Shown here piece by piece: positions 23,401-34,893 of a stretch of 64,000 bases of DNA. A program made the translations under genes and the position numbers. Source of the stretch: Strigamia acuminata (taxonomy: Eukaryota > Arthropoda > Chilopoda > Geophilomorpha > Linotaeniidae); contig CASHSZ010000052.1 of assembly GCA_949358305.1 (NCBI GenBank), positions 1 to 64,000 on the forward strand. Direction: 5' to 3'. The notes beneath the pieces are model-generated. The model saw nothing but the letters and a program-made list of their open reading frames with translations, was not told the origin of the DNA and ran no database searches. Within the stretch, counting starts at the first letter, position 1. Every line of letters starts with the position of its first letter.

Positions 23401-25734
23401 CACTGGATGGTGCGGAATAACATAAACTCCAGTTTTCTTGTATCTCTCTGCAAGAGGTACTACTTCCGCGTGCTCTTCTTTGACGTAGTCCCACATGGCT
23501 TTGTTATAACGTTCCTTGTGGTCGCTGTTACTATCAATTCGCCTAAGCGTATGTGATAGTTGGTTCAGAGCCAACTCCCAGTTTGATTCCAAAGCCCCGA
23601 TCTTATCGTTAAAGGGCAAGCAAACTTGGTAGCGACCATCCTCCATTCGCTTGTGCGACTTCTCAAAGCGATCTCGAACAAAATCTGAATCGCGTTCGCC
23701 AGCGGTAATACCAACAGCCTCCAAACTCCAAAGCTTTTCCAAATCATGGCCAGTCTTAATCTCACAGGTGTTGCAGCAAGACACGTCACGCGAGCTCTCT
23801 GAGAAGACATCTGTCGACCCAGCGGCTCCGGACAACACCCACCCAAAAATGGTATTGACCAAACCCAAGCGGTTATCCAATCGCTTTCGTCCGTCAAGGC
23901 AGATTTCCCACCAAACATCAACTCCAAGCAAGATATCAACATTGCCCGCAGTCGAAGGTAAGTCTTCAGCCAATTCGAACCCCAAATCTTTAACTTTCTG
24001 AATGGTATCAGGGCTGGCTATCCCATACACATGCGGTAGGCTTCTTGCACTTAAAGCCGTCACCTTGAGCTCTCTGGCTCCGTGTCTAGACTGAAGGAGT
24101 AGCTTGTAAACGTCGTAAGACGTCGATCCAGCATTATCCTCTTCATTGAGGCGTTGGGCTGTGGCTTCGATTGACCCACAACTCTTCAACCGTATCCGGT
24201 CGGCTACACTCTTTAAAATGTAGGACCGATGGCTGCCCGGATCTAACATGCCACGTATCGTGTGCGAACCTCCCGACTTTGTTTTTAACTCCGCTGTGAA
24301 TATCATCAACTGAAGTGTTGAGGAGATCGCCAAGGAAACGTTCGCGCTCACGTCCTTGGGCTTCTCTATCTCACCTCCACTTCCTGTGTTCAATTTCCTG
24401 CAGATGGACGAATGATGTCGTCCGCCGCAAGTCCTGCAGCTGGTTTTAACCTGGCACCGCATTGCCCTGTGTCCCTCTTGCAGGCAATTGAAGCAAAGTC
24501 GGTTCTGTTGAATAATCGTGGTCTTCTCTGCCACGCTCATTTCTTTCCTACAGAAAGTGTTAGCATGACCTTCTTTGCAAAAAATGCAAATTGCGCTTCC
24601 CACGGTCAGCTTTGGGCTAAAAGACTCTTTGGCTTTTTTGGACGTAGCGCAGGTGGACATCGTGCCCTTGCGTTGATCCTTATCCTTGTCGGAACTTCCA
24701 GACTTGTCTTTCTTAGTTGCAAGACCTCCTGCCCCCATGACATCTTCCATCTGCTCCAAGAGCTGAACTTCAGCCGCAAAGAAATTCAAGATTGTCACTA
24801 AATTTGAGGTCTTAGCCCCTTGCTGCTGGTAAAACCTCATCACCATGGCAGGTGGAAATTTCCTCAGCACGTCGGGTGCCAGAAGCAGACCAGCAGTCTG
24901 TACTGGAACGCTCAACTGCTCCAGCAAGCGGATAGCAGTGGACACCTTGGTCAACTGTGTACGGACAGCTTTGACCGGATGCAATTCCGTAACCTGTTTC
25001 ATGTCCCTTATGGACTTGACCAATGCCACTCTCTGGGCTTCATCGTCCCCGTAGGAGCGTTCCAACTCTTCTCTTGCCAAATTGTAATTACCGTCCACTA
25101 AAGGGAATGCAGAGATCAGCATGGCAGCTTCTCCCGTGCACAGCGACTGCAAGTATTGCAACTTCTCAATTTCTGATAAATCAGGGTTGCTGTGAACAGC
25201 AGAATCAAAGCTGCTTAGGAAGGGACGAAATGTCGTCACATCTCCATTGAATTTCCGCATTTCCAACTTAGGAAGCTTTGCATTATTATGCCTTCTTGTC
25301 GATTGCGACAAGGTCTGGTTCAAAATCGAACTCTGAGACGTACTGGTCGTTAACGCTGAAGCATTTGCTGGATTTGCTGACCAATGCGTCACGAACTTCT
25401 TTGACATTCGGGTTCTGTGCTTAAGAACTGAAATCGGTGTCTCTAACTCTTCGATTTCCCTTAGATTTGCCAAGTACTGATCTCTTGTCAGGTTGGGCTG
25501 CATCGTGTTCAGGTCGTTTATCATTCTCATCATCTGTTCATCTGCAGCCATTTCTACAGCTTCCAGCTCGCCGGTATCTTTTAGTGTCAAGGACCTTCTC
25601 AAAAGCGCGTCCAAAGAGATCCCCAAAGTCGTGAACCTCCCAGACAACACGTCCATTTCTTCCGGCGGTTGTTGCTCAACCGTTGTTGGCGTTGTTCTCC
25701 CTGAACCTGACCTTGATCCACCTCCTGTAGCCAT
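20458..25734 (-). CDS. gag-pol: BEL/Pao Gag-Pol polyprotein, complete
   Basis: 1758 residues from ATG at 25734; the stop lies 52 bp from the 3' LTR. Makes the particle protein and all replication enzymes. Domains in order: Gag with DUF1759-like core ~155-300; CCHC knuckles C383-C395, C414-C427, C433-C445; protease segment ~470-640 with D498-P-G in place of DSG/DTG; reverse transcriptase ~770-1010 with D835 (VAIADIKQAF) and YMDD 922-925; RNase H ~1090-1220 with D1098, E1138, D1170; integrase zinc finger H1395/H1400/C1430/C1433; integrase core D1465, D1527, E1577; DUF5641-like tail ~1630-1758. No stop or frameshift and no missing RT/RNase H/integrase residue. One frame, as is usual for BEL. Only the protease triad is odd, and BEL1 shares it, so it is a lineage trait, not decay. 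No env follows. Confidence 0.97.
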   Translation of the reverse strand: MATGGGSRSGSGRTTPTTVEQQPPEEMDVLSGRFTTLGISLDALLRRSLTLKDTGELEAVEMAADEQMMRMINDLNTMQPNLTRDQYLANLREIEELETPISVLKHRTRMSKKFVTHWSANPANASALTTSTSQSSILNQTLSQSTRRHNNAKLPKLEMRKFNGDVTTFRPFLSSFDSAVHSNPDLSEIEKLQYLQSLCTGEAAMLISAFPLVDGNYNLAREELERSYGDDEAQRVALVKSIRDMKQVTELHPVKAVRTQLTKVSTAIRLLEQLSVPVQTAGLLLAPDVLRKFPPAMVMRFYQQQGAKTSNLVTILNFFAAEVQLLEQMEDVMGAGGLATKKDKSGSSDKDKDQRKGTMSTCATSKKAKESFSPKLTVGSAICIFCKEGHANTFCRKEMSVAEKTTIIQQNRLCFNCLQEGHRAMRCQVKTSCRTCGGRHHSSICRKLNTGSGGEIEKPKDVSANVSLAISSTLQLMIFTAELKTKSGGSHTIRGMLDPGSHRSYILKSVADRIRLKSCGSIEATAQRLNEEDNAGSTSYDVYKLLLQSRHGARELKVTALSARSLPHVYGIASPDTIQKVKDLGFELAEDLPSTAGNVDILLGVDVWWEICLDGRKRLDNRLGLVNTIFGWVLSGAAGSTDVFSESSRDVSCCNTCEIKTGHDLEKLWSLEAVGITAGERDSDFVRDRFEKSHKRMEDGRYQVCLPFNDKIGALESNWELALNQLSHTLRRIDSNSDHKERYNKAMWDYVKEEHAEVVPLAERYKKTGVYVIPHHPVIKEDRETTKFRVVFNASSAKKGLPSLNDCLYPGPSLNPDIVPVMIRFRLFCVVAIADIKQAFLQVLINPDHCDFLRFLWVSEEYFQEGYSWQNLWDHLVVLRMIVVPFGVNSSPFLLCAVIRAQGRLYLVLFPKEADALDKGIYMDDLTSGADGTQETVGHCVNLRRILDEGKMPLVKWAASKAEVFDALKDKDFHMRADKFEDLGVVKMLGILWSVQDDTLMFRIPTGVEIPQSRRGILSLLASVFDPLGLIAPVILRMKLLLQSMWGRDIKWDDIISEENRQIVAKWYADLQRLTEARVKRWMGTYSGQEMDIDVFCDASPQAYGCAIYVRAASGATQLLLSKSRIAPTTKLTLPRLELTATVVGVRMVEYILEDFLPGYPIGKIRYYSDSMVALGWLKSDKNRWKPYVSNRVAEVLEKSSPSQWAYVPTDRNPADVLTRPCEAKNLLANRLWWDGPGQLEDLADEPEDVDLPMEEAKKEKVALVASDGEAHMCEVFKRFSSFNRLVRVFALMRRWLPFFARGRDLEVLEIEVAEERVIRLAQVLSFPDERQAAMLKEKVAKGSILKNFDVFLDERDLLRLRSRLGKSALPFDEAFPIILHPDSWVTRLIIKKVHLQLLHGELSETFYRLRDKYWIVRGRRTVKAVIRSCLVCKRERLERNNPATGDPPMERVTPAAPFQHTGIDYLGPLTVKHKEKGRKVYILLFTCLVTRAIHLEVSENLSVEKFLLAFRRFGARFGYPAKVFSDNSKTFERGSQEIQSWGKLLTKDGIRTFLSEKRVVWSFIPPLSPWAGGAWERLVRSVKDKLRKMLLRRTVDLETLQTLAVEISSVLNSRPLSYVHEEVDGGRILSPENFLTGGMPKWVINRPLHAIQKKDLRRLDRKRRLFIWEFWRIWRESYLKQLRNFHEVKGDSRFKNPEVNQIVLLEKVGCNPYFWPLARVIEVLPGEDGFVRVVRVVTANGKEYRRSVKHVRALELD

Positions 25735-26443
25735 GTCAAACCTGGAATGGCAGAAAGTGAAGACAATCAGTCAGTCAAAAACCAAAGACACACAACTCTA
25801 AACACAGGTGATATTTGGACAAACAATGACCAAACACCCTAACTGCTCAACTAAACCGCTAGTGATCCGAATGATATACAGACAGACTCACTGTAAACTC
25901 TATGCTACTAAAGATCTGAGTGGCGCAACACCCAGTCTCTAATTCCTATAGTAGACTAATTCCTGTTAACTGCTAAACTCTCTAAATTCCTAAGGATTTG
26001 AGTGGTGCAACACCCAAAAACTCTAAGCTGTCAAGCAGACTCTTTTAACTACTAGGCTATCTAATTCTCCCCTGCCTAAGCAGTTATAGTGGAGAAAAAC
26101 TTAAACTTTAACTTAAACACGAAAATGCACACTTCCCCTCCCCCCAGAAGGAACACATCAAAAAACCCAAAAAACAGCCCACCAAAAAACACTTTAAAAA
26201 CTAAAACTGTTCTTCTTCTTTCAGGCTGTAGCTGTTCAACTTGCACATTGCGTTGTGTTTGACTTGGCAGACTCAGGACGTCAATGGCCGCTCTCACGTG
26301 ACTCTCTGGCGTGCGCACTTGATGCCGGTCGCTCACGGAACCAGCCGTACAAACGAACCAACTGGCACGCACCAACCCACTTGAATCACTTGCTGAACGT
26401 CCAAATGACCTCTTTTTCATGCGCGCTGTACACTCGCGCATGA
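25735..26443 (-). other. BEL2 untranslated leader
   Basis: About 700 bp, no supported gene. Holds an imperfect ~80-bp tandem duplication (gagtggcgcaacacccag at ~25918, gagtggtgcaacacccaa at ~25998). 'cagttatagtggagaa' at ~26080 and 'cattgcgttgtgttt' at ~26247 are shared with the BEL1 leader and, for the second, with the BEL3 leader (~33230). Shared leader blocks may be packaging or translation signals; that is inference. Confidence 0.7.
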
Positions 26444-26462
26444 AATCCTGGTCACGGCACCA
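26444..26462 (-). other. BEL2 primer-binding site, tRNA-His
   Basis: Plus strand aatcctggtcacggcacca equals the last 16 bases of an animal tRNA-His plus CCA. It lies 13 bp inside the 5' LTR edge (26476). The match is to the tRNA 3' end only, so this is not a tRNA gene. Confidence 0.9.
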
Positions 26463-26475
26463 AAAAACAGCTCCC

Positions 26476-28049
26476 TGTAGCAAACAACCTTGGATCTCAC
26501 AGGGGAGGACTGGCGAATTGGTCACCAAACTCTGGAAACCGCCCGAGACTGTATAGTGGTTGATGAAACAAGCTGAAATCCTTTCTCTGAGCATAAGCCT
26601 AACTTGAAGAAGGGTTAGGCCTGACTGCATGAAACTAGGCCTAACTGCATTTAGATGAAGTGATTGGCAAAACCTCTTTAGCTGCTGGGTAGAAATTCTG
26701 TGCTCCCAGGGAGGAGGAGAGCAGGCAAAGCTCTCTACTCACAAGTCATCATGTTTATTGAAGTAAAAGAAACCCAGGAATAAATTATCCAAAGAAGGAG
26801 GAAAAATATCAACTGGTTTTAATACTTAACAACTGATAACAACTGTTGCTTCTTTAGCAACCTACTCTTAACAACTGGTCACCTGATTACAATAAATGTC
26901 AGTGACCAAACAATACAGATTTGAATAATAACAATAGTGTCAACAAGGTTTCCGTATATCTACAACAGATGTCAAACTTAACATAAGTAAAGACAAAACT
27001 TAACCTAACACCTTGATAACAGTAGGACCTGTGCAAACAGCACTTCACTTAAACTTAACAAATAATTCAAAGGCTAAAACTAACATTAGTTACACTCAAA
27101 ACACAATGCTGAGCCCAAACCCAATCACCACCAAAAGAGGGCGCAACGTGTCACAGTTTTAACCCCTTAACAACCATGCAATAACAAAGGTAAAAGCTTA
27201 GATTAATAACTCTTAATATTGGTAACTTATACAAACAATAACTAGTAAATATTCCCTATGTCCAGGTTCCATTAAAAACCCCAAAAGAAACAATAACAGG
27301 GCACCAGTGCAGCACCAAATCTAAGATGGCGACCATGCAACTGCTAAAATGACGTGAATGGAGCCAGACAAGGTCGCGAGCGACTCACAGGCCTTCTCAA
27401 CGATGGATCTGCGTCCTAGAACGGTCAGTACAACTTTCCCAGTGCTTGGACATTGAAACCCGACCGATTCAACTCATTTGCAGGACCCATACGACCACGA
27501 GAGGCGTCGCAAGGCGTGCGCTCACGCCCGACGCTCGCAAACGCTCACAAACGATGTCCAACGTCCATCCAGCGACCCAAGACACCTGTGGACTACCTTA
27601 AACACCAATACAAGTTAGTATAAATTAAATTACCAGTGAAACAAGCACTAAAACTGCAATTGTGCTTATTTCAAGTTCTCCTGCTTCCCAGCTCACTTAT
27701 GCTATGGCGGCCATCTTGCCGATGCACGCCTATCTCTCTCACAAGTGAACTGGAAACAGGAGAAAACTTATAAATACTAGAAATAACACAAACAAGTGAA
27801 AAAGACACATAAAACAATGCCAAAAGACTAAAAACACAACTTTCAAACATTCCAGGTGTGGCAGGCGAAGTGACAACCCCCTTGAACTTCCAGGATCGTG
27901 ACAACAAGGCAGCAAACCAACTGGACATGTCAGATATGAGTTGCAAATCTATTCAAACTTGACAACAAAATTAAAAAGCCTTTTCTCTCTTTCTGAAGAT
28001 AAACAACGTGAAATCTTCAGATCTTTTTGTTGCGTTCTTGCTCGCAACA
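26476..28049 (-). mobile_element. BEL2 5' LTR
   Basis: 1574 bp, same ends and length as 18832-20405 and no difference seen by eye. Promoter for the minus-strand polyprotein. Confidence 0.95.
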
Positions 28050-28053
28050 AGTC

Positions 28054-28561
28054 CACGATTTTCGGCTTTGCTGCCGATCAAGTGTTGACTATTTTTCCGT
28101 GATGAGGAATTACGATGAGATGTTGGTTTGGGTTATGAAATTAACTGGATACATTTTAGGTCCCGAAAAGGTAATTAATTCGGAACAAATAACAAAGTAT
28201 TAATTTTTTTTCTTCAGTTTTTGAGGTTGAATCGATCGCAAACTCGAATTAGACAATCCACAACGTTTTGCCACTTCATTTCAGTAAATCACCGTGGATT
28301 AATAGCCCACTCCTGCTCACCATCAAATGCATCACTAGGAATCTAAATAGGTAAAATTCATTCCTCTGGTAATTTATTTTCCATTTATTTATCCATTTAT
28401 TTGTTTATTTTTTAGGTTATTTTTATTTTGGGAGCAAAAAGTTGATTTTCAGAAAGTTGTGCATTATTTGCTGGCTATGTGTTGGAAAACAACTTTGTTT
28501 TGTTTTGTTAGGAAATTCTAAGGAATGGAATCGTTTTGGACCTGTGCAATTGGTTTGCCAT
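28054..28561 (+). repeat. Left inverted arm, segment 2
   Basis: 508 bp, reverse complement of ~44632 down to ~44067. The right arm carries ~64 bp extra (about 44130-44195) that is absent here. CCAT at 28558-28561 is the BEL3 target duplication. A short open stretch on the plus strand (…YDEMLVWVMKLTGYILGPEK) ends at AAG|GTAATT; I do not recognise it. Confidence 0.88.
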
Positions 28562-29334
28562 TGTTTCTAGCAGTGCTTGAAGACCGTGTTGCACTCTAGA
28601 AGACATTAGAAAATGGTTAAAATAAATAACCCTATTTACCAGAACTTGTGAAGAATCCCAAAGAAGAAAGTCCATTACAGGAAAAACCTTGATGTGAAAC
28701 CTGTAAAGTGAGCTGCTGAACATGTTGGGATAATTCAATACTATTGTGCTCAAGTTAGCACACAAAAACGAATTTATTGTAAAGTTAAAATCTATCAAAA
28801 CATTACACATAAGAGAGGAGAAAATCAACGTTACTTAGGACTAGAAAAACTATATAACAAGTCAGTGTAGTTGCTGCGCAACCTACAACAATTAGAGCAG
28901 CAGCTCTTAGCAACGAGTGGCAACAATCGCTCGCAAGAGGCGAATTGTCCCTCTAGTGACAAAATGATAAAGCGTATACAAGAAAATACACAGTTTCGAG
29001 TATAAAATCATTACAAAAGGCACAAAACCGTAATAAATTAAGACAAAGTGTTTCAAATAAATAAACTAACTTAGGAACTAACAACAGCAACTCTTTGGAC
29101 GAATCCAAGCAGTAAAACTCCAAAGAATCAAAGAAAAGATGCAAGATTACCTTAAGAAAGACAGCTTAAATCAGGTAATTCACCACTCACACGTCACAAA
29201 CTACACGAAATTCATTTAACCTTTAGCCAAAACTTAAGCTGCACTATTAACTAAACACAAACTTAAATTAATGATTAATCAAAGCAAATCCGCTATTGCG
29301 ATAGCAAAAATCCATGTTGCGCGTGCTCGCAACA
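28562..29334 (-). mobile_element. BEL3 3' LTR
   Basis: 773 bp, not similar to the BEL1 or BEL2 LTRs except for the GCAACA end and the following 'gcgttgccggcc', which matches the sequence next to BEL2/BEL4 LTRs. Confidence 0.88.
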
Positions 29335-32300
29335 GCGTTGCCGGCCAAAGAAGAAGGGAGGGCAAGGCAGAAAACCGTTGAAGGAATTCCCCATCAAAAC
29401 CAAGAGAACGGGAAGAAAAAGTATCGAAGCCAACTTTGTAAAAGTCGCGAAGGCAAAACCATAGACACGAAGGCAAAAAGCTGTAACCTAAACATCCGAG
29501 ACCTCTAGGAGCGTCCCAGGGTCAAAGGGCATTGAAGTCGGATCGCGGCCCAAAAACACCGGAGAGACGAAAGAAAAGAGAAGTTGCGTTGCGGCGCACT
29601 TCCTAACAACAACCAATAAAAACTAAAAGAAACTTAAAACACGAGAGAAGAAAGAGAAGGGCCGTGCCACGATGACCTAGTCCAGACACCGAGGGGCTAC
29701 GACGTCGCCAATAGACACGTGGCACACACACAAAATACCTTTAGAAAATCCGACTGAACGGGTTTTCTAACCGGAACAACGTGAGAACATTGCGGGAGCT
29801 TCTCAGAAAGCTCAGTCTGTCAACCCGTAGACAGACGCTTAAACTAATGAAAGCTAAAAACAAGAAAACGAGAATCCTCGTCAAAGAGGAAGGAAAACTG
29901 TCACAAAAGCTCTTGATCGAGCATGGTCTCGCAAGGAACAAGACATGCATGAAGACTAGAAGAAACTTGGAACGCAAAAAAGGAACAAACTTGAGACACG
30001 GCAGGCTTCACCGCCTCGTTGTTCTCGAGCCAGCGCTCAAGTGGCAACGTACCACGGAAACCTCCGTCCGCCTGAAAACACGAGCTGCGAACTCAAACTT
30101 ATTAAACTATTAAAGACGACCCTTTTCTAGAAAACAAGAAAGATGCAAAATAAGGGAATGAATGCGTTGACCCAGACCTATCGTCTGACCAACCACCCAG
30201 CATTCGTACGAAGAACTAGAAAATGCCGTCAAGACCTAGGCACCACTCTTTCGCAAAGAGTGACTAACTAACCACTTACCCAAAGCCATGACCACCTAGC
30301 TAACATGATCACGCCAGAAGGAGGAAAAAGAGGAACGAGAAGGCATGAAGCTCAGGCAATGCAAACCATTCGCAGCAACTGCCACGCAAAGGCGTTGACC
30401 GCACCCTGACTTGACATGAACCCACGAAACCGCTAAGAGCAGAGAATAAAGAAAAAAGGAAAGACTTAGTCAGATGACTGTGCAAGCCAACTGCGACCTC
30501 TTGTCCACAGTGACAATGAAACACGCGCACACTGACCCATCGACCACAACTTTATCTAACTAATAAGAGAAAAACGGTTCAATTATCTAAAAAAAACGAA
30601 CACGTTCCGTGCAAATAAATATCGGCAAAAACGTCAATATTATCACTAAAGCTATTGGCCAAGTATGGCCTCACAAGGGAAACTAACAAACTGGAACTGT
30701 GAAAACCAGCAAGAATTCCAAAACACTAAACTTCCTGCTTTTTTTCGAAGAGGGAATAAGTCCGTACCCAAATAATCAATCCATTTCCTCCCCACGAGAA
30801 AAGAAAGGAAAGGGGCCTGCTTCTTTTTGAAGATCAACAGGTGTCAAACGATACTGAAAAACGTTGGAAGCAGTGCAACTGCAACCAAATGAAGCGAAGC
30901 TACACTTCCTGCACGAAAACTAATCACGTCGTTGAAAAGAAATTAAAACCGGTGGCTTTCTTTCAACCGAGCTGCGCTTTACGAATGCGCCTTGAACAAG
31001 GAGGTACCCGATGGACTGCACGTCCGCACTCGGGCCACCGTGTAGCCTGTTGTGAGCATACTACCACGAAGACTGAAACTTCTTTAACCGAGGGGGAAAT
31101 AGAAACTAGATCTAGTTAAAACCCCATGCTCCAATAAGGAGGCTACCGTATGAACGCTTGGCCCACCCCGAGTCGGAACCAATATGATTGAACCGAGAAA
31201 CGAGAGAAAAGGGAGGGTTGCTTGACGTCCCTGATTACGAGGGGCGTCACACATAGACATGAGCACAAGGACTTGCCAGTTGCCAACCGCATTCCTGGAA
31301 CCGGTAAGCAACTGCAAGTCGACAATTGACTCGCTCACATACCCATTGACCACATCGTCGATCAGCAAGCCGACTTCCGGAAATCGCCACTCTACTGAAA
31401 GCACGTGTTGTCCAATGACTAAAACGTGTTGCCGAGTGCCGGCGCCAAGAAGGCCGCACACACACGTCCTTCGACCCATCCTAGAGTGGGCTCCCTGCCT
31501 AGTGCATGTCTGCCTCACTGCAGAGCTAGGGATGAAAGACTAACAACAACTACTTAGTCGCGGGAAGCAAACGTAGAAATAGGGGCCGCCAAGAGGCGCA
31601 GGGACTATGTCTCAGACACGACATCTGACAGAGTATGGCAGTGCAAACCTGCCCTCTGAAACACATCGAATGGCAGTCCTTGCTGTGCACAGCAAGAACG
31701 ACCATCCAAAACAAGTACCTATACCCTACCGCCACGCCAGCTAGCCACAACCCAAAAATAGCAAGCAAGCTATTTCCTAAACGAATAAGCTAAAATGTCC
31801 AAATTCTAAGGTTGCCCCAAAGAACTAGAATAACTAAACTCCCTTTTTTAAACGATAAAAGGCGAGACTAATCACTAATGAAGACTCATGAAACGCTACG
31901 GACGTTTCCACGAAGAGACAGTGAAAATGCAGAACGTACATCACCAGCGGTAGACACTGGGTGCAGCGGTCAGCAACAAAAACTGGACTTGTCCAGTGGG
32001 CGGTGCGGATCGGCTGCTCTAAACTTCCAGCACCGACAGAAGTCACACGCCTTTCTAAATCCAAACCCACTTGCAAACAAGTTGTGTAACAACCTAAACT
32101 AACAGAGATTGACGGACAGGTAAGAACCGACTGACCTCGCGGGCCAGTGCTTTCCCTGCAAAACACGAGCAGCAAGAGAACGAATCTCGTTCTAAAAACA
32201 AGAAACGTTCTACAAACACACGAATACAAACGGGTGTGCCCTCTCCCGGAGCGGAGAGATGACCGACACCAGAGCTCACGAGGAAACTCGAGCGGCACAC

Positions 32301-33876
32301 AAAACTAAAACCGAGAACGGCGGGCTTCAACCGCCTCGCTGGTCCCGGACTGGCCTCATAACACCAGCGTCCGATCACCAATGACTAGCGGAAACCCCCA
32401 ACTGAAAGGACCCCGAGCTGTGAACCCGGACCTTCTTGAAACAGACAAAGGCAAAAACAGATAGAGCCCCTTATAGAAGGCGGGACTCTGCAATAAGACG
32501 CAACATCATGAAAAAAAGGAGAGAGCAGATCACGAGGTATGACTCGTGCATCGCTACTCCGGCCACAAGAGCCATGGGACAGATTTCCCATCTCAACACG
32601 AAATCCCCTTTTTAACGGTAAAGGAGAAATTCGATTAACAACTGCTAAACGAACTAAACGAAAAAGCCAAACGAATATAAGGCTAGCGGCAGAACATACT
32701 GGCGAACTCGTCTACAAGGGACCTGACAATCAAAACTTGAAGAGAACTAACTATATTAAGCATGAATCGGACTGAAAATCTCACCAAACGTGAGCAAATC
32801 GAGTAAAGCTAATAAATATACACGGGTTAAGTATAAACTATCAAAGATGCAAACTCTAACTAGACCCAAATAGAAAACGCCAGCAAAATTATACCAGCCA
32901 CCTTATTTTATCTCAAAAGGGAAACGTGAAACAAGATCACAGTAAATCGTAAGAAAAAGGACAACAACTGTTACAGGGAATCTAAAGGGACTTTGCCGAC
33001 AGCTCTACATAATAGACTATCGCCACAAGGCGCAAACATGCGAGGAAAACTAGAGAAAATGAGCTAAAAACGACCCTTATCCACTGTAAAAACCTAACGC
33101 CCCTTAAAACCCCAAAACGACCACAATTTCCCCCAAAAACCTTAAAATTAACAATAAAAGCGAGAAAATATTCGATAAAAACGAAAATGATCGACAAAAA
33201 ACGAAATCTTCATTGCCGACTCTTGTACATTGCGTTGTGTTTAACTGGACTACAGGCGGCGTAACTGTCGCTTGAACATCCGAAGCTCGCAAGTTGCGTT
33301 GCAGCTTGGCGGATCCGTCTGGACACGTGGCACGCCAACACCTGACTGACGACAAGACGAGACCAATCTTGACTCGGCGGCAAAACTGTTCGACCGATGA
33401 GCGCATTGGGCAGTCCTATCATGTTGCACAAGTGGCGCTGCTTCTTTCTGCTCGGTGAAAGATCGTCAATTGATCCCGGAGTGGCCACTGGAAACGGCAG
33501 ACTCGATGATCGCCAACTTGACTGACGGCGCTCAGGTACGAACTGCATGGACGGCGACGGCGACCCACAGACTCGCACACGACCCACTGGAAGCTCCCGA
33601 GACAAATTTCGCCATCCTGTGCGGCGATTCTCGTCCCGCTTGTCAGCAATACACGCAGCGCTGGCCTCTCGCAACGAGGCGGTCACCACCTCATGCTGTG
33701 GCGCAAATCGCTTAGCTCCGTTGCATTTGACGACCACTCGCTGCCTAAGCACCTGACGTACTCGCACACGATGCGCCTGAGAGTGTTTGAGCACACTCGA
33801 AACTCGCTTGATGACCATCTGCACGGCGGCATTCGAATATGGCGGACTTGCCTTTTCATCTCGAAATTCGGCCGAC
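29335..33876 (-). other. BEL3 internal region, no protein-coding gene seen
   Basis: About 4.5 kb. Only short frames in all six readings; none shows Gag, protease, RT, RNase H or integrase motifs. A 318-codon minus frame (33210-34166) crosses the LTR edge and has no recognisable domain. The leader end shares 'cattgcgttgtgttt' (~33230) with BEL2. Structure fits a large non-autonomous LTR element, not a decayed copy, because LTR and primer site are well preserved. Confidence 0.75.
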
Positions 33877-33895
33877 ATCGTGGTCAACGGCACCA
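33877..33895 (-). other. BEL3 primer-binding site, probably tRNA-His variant
   Basis: Plus strand atcgtggtcaacggcacca against atcctggtcacggcacca in BEL2: one substitution and one inserted A. Four bases from the LTR edge at 33900. It fixes the orientation. Confidence 0.65.
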
Positions 33896-33899
33896 ACTT

Positions 33900-34315
33900 T
33901 GTTTCTAGCAGTGCTTGAAGACCGTGTTGCACTCTAGAAGACATTAGAAAATGGTTAAAATAAATAACCCTATTTACCAGAACTTGTGAAGAATCCCAAA
34001 GAAGAAAGTCCATTACAGGAAAAACCTTGATGTGAAACCTGTAAAGTGAGCTGCTGAACATGTTGGGATAATTCAATACTATTGTGCTCAAGTTAGCACA
34101 CAAAAACGAATTTATTGTAAAGTTAAAATCTATCAAAACATTACACATAAGAGAGGAGAAAATCAACGTTACTTAGGACTAGAAAAACTATATAACAAGT
34201 CAGTGTAGTTGCTGCGCAACCTACAACAATTAGAGCAGCAGCTCTTAGCAACGAGTGGCAACAATCGCTCGCAAGAGGCGAATTGTCCCTCTAGTGACAA
34301 AATGATAAAGCGTAT
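33900..34315 (-). mobile_element. BEL3 5' LTR, inner part
   Basis: First 416 bp of the 773-bp LTR as read on the plus strand, ending at GTAT (34312-34315), the Gypsy target duplication. Confidence 0.9.
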
Positions 34316-34893
34316 TGTTATGTGGGATTTAGGCCCACTTGAGGCTACCCACACAACTGGGATTTGATAGGAAATAAAGAGTCATTTTAATTAGGTTTAA
34401 ATTCAATCTAGTTTTTATTTAACCAGACAGCAAAGCTGTTTGATTATTCTTTCAAATGGATGAGTTTACTCTGTTTACATTGGCACAATTCTTAAACTCA
34501 AATAATGAACTACATAAATTATATAAATTATATAAACTCTAATTATAAATCATAAGTGACACTCTGAATTGAGATGCAATCTGAAACTATTAAATAGTGA
34601 TTAAATTAATAACAATTTCTGCAGCCAGCCAAGAACAGGCTGACATTGGATAGGAGGGATTTGAGTTCACTCTCAAGTGAGAGCCGGAAGAGAACTGTCA
34701 AACTTGGGCGGATTCACTTCACAGGAAAGCTCCTGTTACCCCCTTTAACTAATTGATAAGTCCAGTGACGAGGCAATGATGTAATCGATTGCCAACGCCA
34801 TCTATGGACGAAATTTAGCAACTTTTATCCGAATTATAGCCGAATTACGCGATACGGGTCGTCCGTTGATCGGGACGGCCTGTACGCGTAGCA
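34316..34893 (-). mobile_element. Gypsy 3' LTR with adjacent polypurine tract
   Basis: 578 bp. Just inside it (34894-34906) the plus strand is actccctttttt, so the minus strand reads AAAAAAGGGAGT immediately before the LTR, a good polypurine tract. Confidence 0.93.

Larger units (their letters stand above)
18832..28049 (-). mobile_element. BEL2: full-length BEL/Pao retrotransposon
   Basis: 9218 bp with two 1574-bp LTRs (18832-20405 and 26476-28049) that I could not tell apart by eye, one uninterrupted Gag-Pol frame, and an exact tRNA-His primer site. Target duplication AGTC at 18828-18831 and 28050-28053. The empty target (…gataagtccacg…) is preserved in the right inverted arm near 44630-44640, which proves the insertion. 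Identical LTRs and intact catalytic motifs point to a recent insertion. Confidence 0.95.

Noticed and set aside
26444-26462. Possible tRNA-His gene
   Set aside because: Only the 3' 16 bases plus CCA match; genomic tRNA genes do not encode this CCA in animals, and the site sits at the LTR edge as a primer site.
33210-34166. 318-codon minus-strand frame
   Set aside because: Crosses the BEL3 primer site and LTR, and its start is LTR sequence repeated at 28508-28828; no domain.
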